Assembly: GCA_016212195.1 (NCBI GenBank)
Contig: JACRGW010000160.1
Location: forward strand, 1-24,038
Direction of reading: 5' to 3'
Length of the DNA: 24,038 bases
Source: Nitrospirota bacterium
GTDB lineage: Bacteria > Nitrospirota > Thermodesulfovibrionia > JACRGW01
Every line of letters begins with the position of its first letter. Position 1 is the stretch's first letter. Below the pieces are notes generated by a model. That model made no database searches. It was not told the DNA's origin and worked only from the letters and a program-made list of their open reading frames with translations. The translations under genes and the position numbers were made by a program. Below, in pieces: positions 1-6,943 of this stretch.

Positions 1-2
1 AA

Positions 3-1163
3 GAAAGGGATATGGCGAGGGTGGTCATTGAGAATAGAACACTTGATTTTTCTGGGACATCTGGAAAATTGATTGAAGAAGACCTTAAAAGAAGGGATTT
101 TACGGTCAATTCTATTGCCTGGTTACCCGTAAGAGGAATTATCGATCCCTTAAATGGCATAAAGGATTTAAGAAATGGGGTTATAAAGGCGGTTAAAAAA
201 GAGAATATGCTTGAAGACCCTCTCCGTCTATTAAGGGCATTCAGGATTGGGGCAGAGCAAAAAATGGATATCGAACCAGAAACATTAAAAATTATAACCG
301 AATCTTCTCATCTCCTTCCAAATGCTTCAGGAGAAAGGGTGTCCTCTGAGTTGTTCCTGTTACTCAGGTCACCGCAATCATTTATCTATATCCTCATGGC
401 ATCAAAGACCGGTATTCTTGATGCGATTTTCCCTGAACTTACCCGGACAAAAGAGATCCCTCCACAAAGAAACCATTTTTTAAATGTATTTGATCATTCT
501 ATTGAGGTCCTTAAACAGATAGAGATATTGTTTCAGGAGCTTCCCGACTATGTCGTTAATCATCTTCAAGAAGAATTTTCTTCAGCAATACCTCGCTTAT
601 CTATACTTAAACTAGGGGGCATACTTCATGACATAGGAAAACCTATTACATGGAAAATTACCCCTGAATGCAAATATACATTTATCGATCACGAAAGGGT
701 AGGTGCTGAACTCGTAGAATCAATATCTGAAAGACTTAAGTTTAGTAATAATACAACAGAAAACCTTAAAACAATTGTTAAATGGCATTTAAAACCTCTC
801 AATCTCATTAAAGAAGTCCATACCGATAAAAGGACTCTTTACAGACTCTTTAGAGAATTAGATAAATACCTTATAGATATTACTGTTCATGCAATAGCTG
901 ATATAAGAAGTATGGGGTTTAAAAAAGAAGGCCTCAGAATTAAAGAGACCCTTCTTATTGAAGTATTAAAAAATTATAAATCATATAAGATTAAAGAAGA
1001 AACGACACCAAGAATATTAAGAGGTGACGATATAATAAAGATCCTTAACATAAAAGCAGGCCCTGAGGTTGGGGAAAAATTAGAAATAATAAGAGAGGCT
1101 CAGTTATTAGGGGAGATGAGGACAAAAGAAGAAGCGATAGCGTTTATTAAAGGAATAAAATAA
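3..1163 (+). CDS. cca: CCA tRNA nucleotidyltransferase / poly(A) polymerase family protein with HD domain (5' end off window)
   Basis: This is the C-terminal part of a class II tRNA nucleotidyltransferase, which adds or repairs the 3' CCA end of tRNAs or acts as a poly(A) polymerase. The frame is open to the left edge (ERD precedes the first Met at base 12), so the gene starts outside the window, and the family's GGxVRD and DxD catalytic motifs must lie there. Counting from the Met at base 12, EEDLKRRDFTVN (22-33) and EDPLRLLRAFR (68-78) are family signatures of the nucleotide-binding and neck region. A C-terminal HD phosphohydrolase domain follows, with HDIGKP at 206-211 and later His residues, as in E. 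coli Cca. It is the only + strand gene and converges on mtaB. Family membership is sure; CCA-adding versus poly(A) activity cannot be decided from the fragment. Confidence 0.9.
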   Translation, partial: ERDMARVVIENRTLDFSGTSGKLIEEDLKRRDFTVNSIAWLPVRGIIDPLNGIKDLRNGVIKAVKKENMLEDPLRLLRAFRIGAEQKMDIEPETLKIITESSHLLPNASGERVSSELFLLLRSPQSFIYILMASKTGILDAIFPELTRTKEIPPQRNHFLNVFDHSIEVLKQIEILFQELPDYVVNHLQEEFSSAIPRLSILKLGGILHDIGKPITWKITPECKYTFIDHERVGAELVESISERLKFSNNTTENLKTIVKWHLKPLNLIKEVHTDKRTLYRLFRELDKYLIDITVHAIADIRSMGFKKEGLRIKETLLIEVLKNYKSYKIKEETTPRILRGDDIIKILNIKAGPEVGEKLEIIREAQLLGEMRTKEEAIAFIKGIK

Positions 1164-1276
1164 TTTCACATAATATATCTTATCAGACGTTTGATATTTT
1201 CCACTAAACATGTTCATAACCTGTTATTAAATATGTTTATAATCCTATTCGGATATCCTCTGTATATAGGTCAGAG

Positions 1277-1302
1277 CAAATTGCCTAAAAAATAGGCATT
1301 TG
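1277..1302. other. Inverted repeat between convergent genes, possible weak bidirectional terminator
   Basis: The 166-bp gap between the convergent cca and mtaB genes holds an AT-rich hairpin. TGCCTA (1282-1287) pairs with TAGGCA (1293-1298) around an A5 loop, and CAAA/TTTG extends the stem past one bulged T. There is no U tract after the stem on either strand, so termination is only inferred from its position between two gene ends. Nothing else in this gap looks like a gene or RNA. Confidence 0.3.
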
Positions 1303-1329
1303 AAATTACTAATAAATTCAATATGTTAT

Positions 1330-2625
1330 TTAAATTTCTCGATTTATGATCCTTTCGCCTATTAATAAACCGTCTTCAAAGCCTTTTACTCTTAATTTAA
1401 TAACTTTGCCTACAAAATTTCTTAAAGTTTTAATGTGAAGTCTTATATAATTGTCGCTTAAACCGCTTAAATATCCTGAAGAAACAATTTTATCCTCAAC
1501 AATCACATTAAGTTGTCTTCCAATATGCCTTTCCTTAAAGGAGATATTCTTTTTTTCACTCAGTAATTTTAGGATTCTGCTTCTTTCTTTTATCTTTTCG
1601 AAAGAGATATTATTTTTAATTCCATATATAGGTGTGCCAGGTCTTTCAGAAAAACTAAAAATATGGATGTAACTAAAAGGAAAATTATTTAAAAGATTAT
1701 AAGTATTTTGGAAGTTAGATTCTTTTTCGTTAGGAAAACCTATAATGATATCAGTTCCTAACCCTATTTCAGGTATCTCTGAGATTAATGTCAAAATGAG
1801 TTCTTTGTAATATGAAGATGTATAATTACGTCCCATTATTTTCAGAATCTCATCATCACCACTCTGAAGGGGCAAGTGAAGATGTCTGCATATCTTTGGA
1901 TTATACTTTATAAGTTCTATTAAATCTGTTGTAACATCCTGAGGTTCAATGGAACTTAATCTTAGACGAAACTGGCCTTCGATCTTTAATAACTCTTTTA
2001 ATACTTCTACAATATCTGTTTTGGGGTTAAGATCCCTTCCGTAAGCTCCGAGTTGAATCCCAGTTAGAACAACCTCTTTATACCCTTTATCTATTAATGC
2101 CTTGACCTCCTCAAAGACATTTTTAAGTGATGCACTCCGGCTCCTTCCCCTGACAAATGGAACTATACAATATGAACAACTGTAATTACATCCGTCCTGG
2201 ATTTTTAAGAAAGCCCTTGTTCTCACTGTATTAAAGGTGGCTTTACATCTTATTGTATTGTTATCAGTATGGCAGACCGAATCCGTTTTACCATCAAAGA
2301 TATTATTGAAATATTCAGAAATATGGTTTTTCCCTTTGTTCCCTATAACCGCATGGGCCCCAAGCGCCTTCAGCTCCTCAATCTGTCTCTCAGCATAGCA
2401 ACCTGTAACTATTACCTTCGCATCCTTTCTATTGTTTATAGCCCTCCTTATAAGCTGTCTGGACTGATAATCAGCCTTATGGGTAACAGTACATGTGTTT
2501 ATGATATAAACATCTGCTTCTTGATCGAACGGAATGATATCGTTTCCATCCCTTAAATCTTCGCACATAAGGGAGGTCTCGTACTGATTCGTTTTGCAAC
2601 CAAGTGTTGCAAAGGCTATCTTCAT
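1330..2625 (-). CDS. mtaB: tRNA (N6-L-threonylcarbamoyladenosine(37)-C2)-methylthiotransferase MtaB
   Basis: This radical-SAM methylthiotransferase converts t6A to ms2t6A at position 37 of tRNAs. The N-terminal UPF0004 domain has the three ligands of the auxiliary [4Fe-4S] cluster, C10 (TLGCKTNQYE), C45 (NTCTVT) and C76 (GCYAER). The radical-SAM triad C146-x3-C150-x2-C153 follows in DGCNYSCSYCIVPFVRGRSR, and a C-terminal TRAM-like segment closes the protein (431 aa, normal length). LGCKTNQYE and VRGRSRS fit MtaB better than MiaB or RimO. The ATG overlaps the miaB stop by 4 nt (ATGA) behind an AAGGGG ribosome-binding site, so translation is probably coupled. It is the last gene of the pyr operon. 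Confidence in the family is high; subfamily assignment rests on these motifs. Confidence 0.93.
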   Translation of the reverse strand: MKIAFATLGCKTNQYETSLMCEDLRDGNDIIPFDQEADVYIINTCTVTHKADYQSRQLIRRAINNRKDAKVIVTGCYAERQIEELKALGAHAVIGNKGKNHISEYFNNIFDGKTDSVCHTDNNTIRCKATFNTVRTRAFLKIQDGCNYSCSYCIVPFVRGRSRSASLKNVFEEVKALIDKGYKEVVLTGIQLGAYGRDLNPKTDIVEVLKELLKIEGQFRLRLSSIEPQDVTTDLIELIKYNPKICRHLHLPLQSGDDEILKIMGRNYTSSYYKELILTLISEIPEIGLGTDIIIGFPNEKESNFQNTYNLLNNFPFSYIHIFSFSERPGTPIYGIKNNISFEKIKERSRILKLLSEKKNISFKERHIGRQLNVIVEDKIVSSGYLSGLSDNYIRLHIKTLRNFVGKVIKLRVKGFEDGLLIGERIINREI

Positions 2626-3929
2626 AATATTTCCCCTTCAAGACTGTGATGCCTGGCTTCAATAATCCTCAGGTTAATCACCTTCCCCACGAGGTCTGTT
2701 TTGCCAGGGAAATTTACTATCTTGTTTGTTCTTGTCCTTCCTGTCATCTTATCTTCGTAATTCTTGCTTTTCCCTTCGACAAGAACTTCTATTTCTTTAC
2801 CTATAAGATCTTTATTTTTCTTAAGTGTTATTTCATCCTGGATTTCGAGAACCCTCGATAGCCTTTCGGCTTTCACTTTATCTGATATATGATCAGGAAG
2901 TTTTACTGCAGAGGTATTAGGTCTTTTTGAGTATTTAAATGCGAATATACCGTCATAATTAATTTCCTTGAGTGCCTTAACCGTCTTTTCAAAATCCTTC
3001 TCAGATTCCCTTGGGAAACCTGTTATTATATCCGTTGTTATGGCTATAACCGGGATCTCTGCTCTTAAGAAATCAACTTTCTCCTTATAATCCCTGTAAG
3101 TATATCCCCTGTTCATAAGTTGAAGCACCTTATCCGAACCTGATTGTAAAGGAAGATGGATATGCTCACAGACCTTCTGTAATTCTTTCATTGCCCTTAT
3201 CAGATTTCTGGAAAGGTCTTTTGGATGAGATGTAATAAACCTTATCCTTTCAATTCCGTCTATCTCACTGAGCTTATAAAGAAGATCAGGAAAATCAATA
3301 TCCTCTTCGAGGTTTCTGCTAAAGGAGTTCACATTCTGTCCGAGAAGGGTTACCTCTTTGTAACCTGCCTCAGAAAGTTCTTTGACCTCTCTATATATGT
3401 CTTTCCAAGGCCTTGACCTTTCCCTTCCTCTTGTATAAGGCACAACACAGTAAGAGCAGAAATTATCGCAGCCATACATTATGGTAACCCAAGCCTTTAT
3501 CCTGTCAAGTCTCTGAGGGGGTATATAGGTCTTTACATGGACAGGTCTGTCTTCAAGACTTGTGCCTTTTTCAGTCCCTATAAGTTCTGGCAGGATATCA
3601 AGATTCTGTGGTCCGAGGACAAGGTTCACATAGGGAACCTTTTTGAATATTTTCTCTCCTTCCTGCTGTGCTATACATCCACCTACACCTATCTTTAATC
3701 TTGGATTTGTCTTTTTAAGTTTCCTTAACCTTCCGAGGTCACTATAGAATTTCTGTTCCGCCTTCTCCCTTATGCTACAGGTATTGAAGATTATAAGGTC
3801 TGCCTTTTCAGGCCTATCTGTTAGCTGATAGCCTTCAGTACCAAGTATCCCTGCAATCCTTTCAGAGTCATGAAAATTCATCTGGCAACCATATGTGCGA
3901 ATATACAGAGTTTTTCTTTCCATATGCAT
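2622..3929 (-). CDS. miaB: tRNA-2-methylthio-N6-dimethylallyladenosine synthase MiaB
   Basis: This radical-SAM enzyme inserts a methylthio group into i6A37 to make ms2i6A in tRNAs reading UNN codons. The auxiliary cluster cysteines are C15 (TYGCQMN), C51 (NTCSIREKAE) and C85 (GGCIAQQ). The radical-SAM cysteines are C154, C158 and C161 in MYGCDNFCSYCVVPYTRGRE. A TRAM domain occupies roughly the last 70 residues; 435 aa is typical. TYGCQMN and NTCSIREKAEQK separate it from the neighbouring MtaB. The start (MHMERKT) has no clear Shine-Dalgarno and the second Met at 3923 is as likely. It lies 17 nt after the SAM hydrolase stop and overlaps mtaB by 4 nt. Two paralogous methylthiotransferases in tandem suggest an old duplication or a functional pairing. 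Confidence 0.96.
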   Translation of the reverse strand: MHMERKTLYIRTYGCQMNFHDSERIAGILGTEGYQLTDRPEKADLIIFNTCSIREKAEQKFYSDLGRLRKLKKTNPRLKIGVGGCIAQQEGEKIFKKVPYVNLVLGPQNLDILPELIGTEKGTSLEDRPVHVKTYIPPQRLDRIKAWVTIMYGCDNFCSYCVVPYTRGRERSRPWKDIYREVKELSEAGYKEVTLLGQNVNSFSRNLEEDIDFPDLLYKLSEIDGIERIRFITSHPKDLSRNLIRAMKELQKVCEHIHLPLQSGSDKVLQLMNRGYTYRDYKEKVDFLRAEIPVIAITTDIITGFPRESEKDFEKTVKALKEINYDGIFAFKYSKRPNTSAVKLPDHISDKVKAERLSRVLEIQDEITLKKNKDLIGKEIEVLVEGKSKNYEDKMTGRTRTNKIVNFPGKTDLVGKVINLRIIEARHHSLEGEIL

Positions 3930-3946
3930 TATATATAGAGGGCTTT

Positions 3947-4732
3947 TTATACCATCACTCCTATCTTGTCCCCCCTCTTTAGCCCCAGTTTTTTCTCTGC
4001 ATTACCCTGATAGATATATATCTCAAGGAGACCTGAACTGTTTATTATAGCCGAAGGTCCTTTATCAAATGTCTGGGCATAGAACATATTAATCCCTTTT
4101 ATTTCCTTATCTTTAATCAGTATTTTAAGATTCGATGGTTCAGAGGTTAAATCACCTATTTCTTTTCTTGATATATTTGATGCCGCATTGCCGAAATTAT
4201 CAATGTAAATTATTTCTCCCTCAATCAGTTCATCGCTTATCCTTTTAGGTTTAGGGAAAATAATTTTTAAATAGTCTTTAATCGTAGATCCAAAATTATC
4301 TGCAGTGACCCCTTTTGAGAGCCATCCGGCAACAGGTGCAAAGATATCCCTTCCGTGAAAGGTGGTATCCTCAGATTTTAGAAAATAATTCTCGGCAGTT
4401 ATATGTATTACCCTGTGTTCATCCTGATAGGCAAAGGAAAAGATCCCATTATCAGGACCTATAAAATAGTATTCAGGTGTTACTACAAGGATAGGCTTTC
4501 TTAGACTCCCAACACCGGGGTCTACAACAGCAACATGGATGGTCTTTTCAGGAAAGAACTTAAAGGCATCCCTCAATATTAATGAGGCTTCAATAATATT
4601 CTGAGGAGAAACATTATGGGAGATGTCTATTATTTCTACCTCAGGGTTTATATTTAGGATAACCCCCTTCATTATCCCTGCAAAGGGGTCCTTAAGACCA
4701 AAGTCTGTCGTAAGGGTAATAAAATCAGGCAT
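3947..4732 (-). CDS. SAM hydrolase (adenosine-forming; DUF62 / SAM hydroxide adenosyltransferase)
   Basis: This belongs to the fluorinase/chlorinase-like fold family formerly called DUF62, whose non-halogenating members hydrolyse S-adenosylmethionine to adenosine and methionine. TTDFGLKDPFAG (8-19), VVDPGVGSLRKP (69-80) and IGPDNGIF (91-98) are family signatures. D71, R78 and H126 have the spacing of the Asp-Arg-His water-activating set described in archaeal hydrolases. The protein (261 aa) has normal length and lacks an obvious long loop of the kind found in the fluorinase. The start overlaps the pyrD stop by 8 nt (ATGCCTGA) behind GGAGG, so it is translated with the pyr genes. It sits directly before two SAM-consuming tRNA methylthiotransferases. 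Hydrolase activity is inferred from the family; the in vivo role is not known from the sequence. Confidence 0.9.
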   Translation of the reverse strand: MPDFITLTTDFGLKDPFAGIMKGVILNINPEVEIIDISHNVSPQNIIEASLILRDAFKFFPEKTIHVAVVDPGVGSLRKPILVVTPEYYFIGPDNGIFSFAYQDEHRVIHITAENYFLKSEDTTFHGRDIFAPVAGWLSKGVTADNFGSTIKDYLKIIFPKPKRISDELIEGEIIYIDNFGNAASNISRKEIGDLTSEPSNLKILIKDKEIKGINMFYAQTFDKGPSAIINSSGLLEIYIYQGNAEKKLGLKRGDKIGVMV

Positions 4733-5636
4733 ACATGCCTCCGATCAGTTCTTTAATATCCCCTATTCCCTTTTCAGTCATATAACTGTTAATTCCTTTG
4801 ATAATTTCAGAAGCGGTATTAGGATTAAAGAAGTTTGCAGTCCCGACAGCTATAGCTGTAGCCCCTGCGAGGATAAATTCGAGGGCATCTTCTGTAGAAC
4901 ATATTCCGCCCATTCCGATAATCGGCACCTTCACTGCCTTTGCGACCTGCCAGATCATCCTCAGGGCGATTGGTTTTATTGCAGGCCCTGAGAGACCACC
5001 TGTTATAGTAGCAAGTCTCGGTTTCCTTGTTTCTACATCTACTGCCAGACCGAGAAGTGTATTTATAAGTGAAATGGCATCAGCCCCCTCCCCTTCTGCA
5101 ATCCTCGCAAATTCAGTAATATCTGTAACATTCGGAGAGAGTTTTGCTATCAAAGGAAGACCGCATACTTTCCTTACAGCAGATACCACTTTCTTTGTAG
5201 ATTTAGGGTCAATGCCAAAGATCATTCCACCTTTCTTGACATTGGGGCAGGATATATTGAGCTCTATCGCATCTACACCTTGAGTCGCGAAAAGACGTTC
5301 AGCTACCTTCGCATATTCCTTTACGGTAGTACCAAAGATATTTACGATAATCTTTGTATCAAAACTTTTAAGATAGGATAATTTTTCTTTAATAAACGCC
5401 TTTGCTCCCACATTTTGAAGTCCTATTGAGTTAAGCATTCCTGAAGGTGTCTCCCATATCCTCGGAGGTGGATTACCGTCAATGGGATGAAGCGATATTC
5501 CCTTTGTAATAATTGCACCGAGAATATTAAGATCTATATATGGGCTATACTCTTCACCATAACCGAATGTCCCTGAGGCAACCATCACAGGATTTTTTAG
5601 AACAAGAGATCCTATCTTTACTTTTAGATCAGCCAT
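4725..5636 (-). CDS. pyrD: Dihydroorotate dehydrogenase B (NAD+), catalytic subunit PyrD
   Basis: This FMN-containing catalytic subunit of class 1B dihydroorotate dehydrogenase oxidises dihydroorotate to orotate and passes electrons to PyrK. From the chosen start (MADLKVKIGS) the catalytic base falls at C130 in LNISCPNVKKGG, the same number as in Lactococcus PyrDB; a Cys rather than a Ser marks class 1. KNPVMVASGTFGYG (14-27), NSIGLQN near 69-75 and a C-terminal GMGGI phosphate-binding loop are also present. An in-frame upstream start at 5657 exists, but this ATG matches family N-termini and overlaps the pyrK stop by 8 nt (ATGGCTGA), the overlap type used throughout this operon. Length is 303 aa, as expected. 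The adjacent PyrK confirms a heteromeric 1B enzyme. Confidence 0.96.
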   Translation of the reverse strand: MADLKVKIGSLVLKNPVMVASGTFGYGEEYSPYIDLNILGAIITKGISLHPIDGNPPPRIWETPSGMLNSIGLQNVGAKAFIKEKLSYLKSFDTKIIVNIFGTTVKEYAKVAERLFATQGVDAIELNISCPNVKKGGMIFGIDPKSTKKVVSAVRKVCGLPLIAKLSPNVTDITEFARIAEGEGADAISLINTLLGLAVDVETRKPRLATITGGLSGPAIKPIALRMIWQVAKAVKVPIIGMGGICSTEDALEFILAGATAIAVGTANFFNPNTASEIIKGINSYMTEKGIGDIKELIGGMYA

Positions 5637-6477
5637 CCCAGTCAATCTCCTCTGCATTGAATACAGGTCCGTCCTTACAGACTAGTCTATAGAGTCTGGA
5701 GTCTGGAGTTCGGAGTCTGGAGTTTTTCCCCTTGACTCTTAACTCTGAACTCTGAACCCTTGTTTTAACTGCACACCCAAGGCAAGCCCCTATCCCGCAG
5801 GCCATCCTTTCCTCAAGAGATACATAACAGGGAAGTGAATAAAACCTCGCAATTTCTGAAACTACTTTTAACATCAGTTTTGGACCGCAGGCATACATTT
5901 GAGTCTGGAGTCTGGAGTCTGGAGTCTGGATATAATCTTCTAAAATATCTGTAACCAGCCCTCCCTTTCCATAGCTCCCGTCCTCCGTTGAGATATATAT
6001 TTCAAGACCAAGAGACCTGAAATCATCTTCGCAGAGGATATCTTCTCTGTTCTTTCCACCGATAAAAAGTTTTATCGACTTTCCTGCCCTCTTTAATTCC
6101 TCTGCAAGAGGGAAAAGAGGTGCGATACCTACTCCGCCTGCAACGAGTATCGCCTCATTTATCTGAGAAGGGATTTCGAAACCCTTTCCGAGAGGACCAA
6201 GGATATCAAGTCTCTCTCCTAGCACCCTTTTACTTAAAACCCTTGTTCCCTTACCTCTAACTCTATAAAGTATCTGGACTGTATCTGCAGAGATTAACCG
6301 ATGAATACTTAAAGGCCTCCTCAGAAGTGGGTCATTATTCCTTCCTACCTTTATCATAAAGAACTGGCCGGGTTTGGGTCTCTTAACTTCAGAAGGAAGT
6401 TCCATGGAAAGGAGGAAATAGTCAGGAGAAACTTCTGTATGGGTTTTTATGGTGGAGATGAATTGCTTACTATCCAA
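5629..6477 (-). CDS. pyrK: Dihydroorotate dehydrogenase B, electron transfer subunit PyrK (carries two repeat-derived insertions)
   Basis: This FAD and [2Fe-2S] subunit carries electrons from PyrD to NAD+. RRPLSI (53-58) is the FAD-binding motif and AGGVGIAP (113-120) the NAD-binding glycine loop. The cluster ligands are C227, C232, C235 and C267. The protein is 282 aa against 256 in Bacillus subtilis. The excess is two inserts: QTPDSRLQT (184-192) before YACGP, encoded by a heptanucleotide tandem repeat, and about 22 residues (240-262) between the third and fourth cluster cysteines, encoded by an inverted heptad repeat. Both keep the frame and leave all recognisable motifs intact. The start codon is TTG and overlaps the greA stop by 8 nt (TTGGATAG); no better start exists before Met25. 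Function is very likely retained, but cluster-loop geometry must accommodate the insert. Confidence 0.94.
   Translation of the reverse strand: MDSKQFISTIKTHTEVSPDYFLLSMELPSEVKRPKPGQFFMIKVGRNNDPLLRRPLSIHRLISADTVQILYRVRGKGTRVLSKRVLGERLDILGPLGKGFEIPSQINEAILVAGGVGIAPLFPLAEELKRAGKSIKLFIGGKNREDILCEDDFRSLGLEIYISTEDGSYGKGGLVTDILEDYIQTPDSRLQTQMYACGPKLMLKVVSEIARFYSLPCYVSLEERMACGIGACLGCAVKTRVQSSELRVKGKNSRLRTPDSRLYRLVCKDGPVFNAEEIDWDG
5692..5761. repeat. Inverted heptad-repeat element inside pyrK (cluster loop)
   Basis: On the + strand, three GAGTCTG units and one GAGTTCG unit (5692-5719) are followed by a T/C spacer and then by ACTCTTA, ACTCTGA and ACTCTGA units up to 5761. The right half is the inverse complement of the same heptad type, so the whole element can fold back on itself. 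Read on the - strand it gives about 22 PyrK residues between C235 and C267 with no stop codon. Confidence 0.85.
5901..5930. repeat. Heptanucleotide tandem repeat (GAGTCTG x4) inside pyrK
   Basis: Four exact copies of GAGTCTG plus two bases lie in the pyrK reading frame just before the YACGP motif. On the - strand the unit CCAGACT reads PDSRLQT after 21 bases in every frame. The unit length is not divisible by three, so loss or gain of one copy would frameshift pyrK. Confidence 0.9.
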
Positions 6478-6943
6478 ATTTTATCTCTAAGATCTCGTAT
6501 TCGATATCCCTGGTTGGTGTTTTTATATTTACTGTATCACCTATTATATGTCCGATAAGGGACTTCCCTACAGGTGATTGTACTGAGATCTTTCCATTCT
6601 TTATATCTGCCTCATCACCACCAACAAGGGTATATGTCTTTGTCTCATTAGAATCTACATGACGGAGTTTCACCGTTGCACCGAAGACAACCTTTTCTCC
6701 TGACAATTTAGAGGTATCTATTACCTGGGCATGGGCAAGTTTACCTTGAATCTCCTGTATCTTTCCTTCTATAAAGGACTGCCTTTCTTTTGCGGCATGG
6801 TATTCCGCATTCTCAGAAAGGTCACCGTGTTCTCTTGCCTCTTCTATTTCCTTAATATTTTTTGACCTCTCCACCTTTTTAAGATAAGCCAGTTCTTCCT
6901 TTAGTTTCTCATAACATTCTTTTGTCATAGGGATCTTCTTCAT
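6470..6943 (-). CDS. greA: Transcription elongation factor GreA
   Basis: GreA enters the RNA polymerase secondary channel and stimulates cleavage of the 3' end of backtracked transcripts. The 157-aa protein has the usual two domains: an N-terminal antiparallel coiled coil (about 1-75) and a C-terminal FKBP-like globular domain. The coiled-coil tip carries the acidic pair D41 and E44 in HGDLSENAEYHAAKE, which coordinates the catalytic Mg2+. The ATG overlaps the carB stop by 4 nt (ATGA), and the gene end overlaps the pyrK TTG start by 8 nt, so greA is embedded in the pyr operon. Its level should follow pyrimidine status through the upstream attenuator (inference). Confidence 0.97.
   Translation of the reverse strand: MKKIPMTKECYEKLKEELAYLKKVERSKNIKEIEEAREHGDLSENAEYHAAKERQSFIEGKIQEIQGKLAHAQVIDTSKLSGEKVVFGATVKLRHVDSNETKTYTLVGGDEADIKNGKISVQSPVGKSLIGHIIGDTVNIKTPTRDIEYEILEIKFG

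Noticed and set aside
5692..5930. Direct and inverted heptad repeats in pyrK considered as a CRISPR array
   Set aside because: Units are 7 nt and contiguous, with no spacers of constant length, and they are translated in a conserved enzyme.
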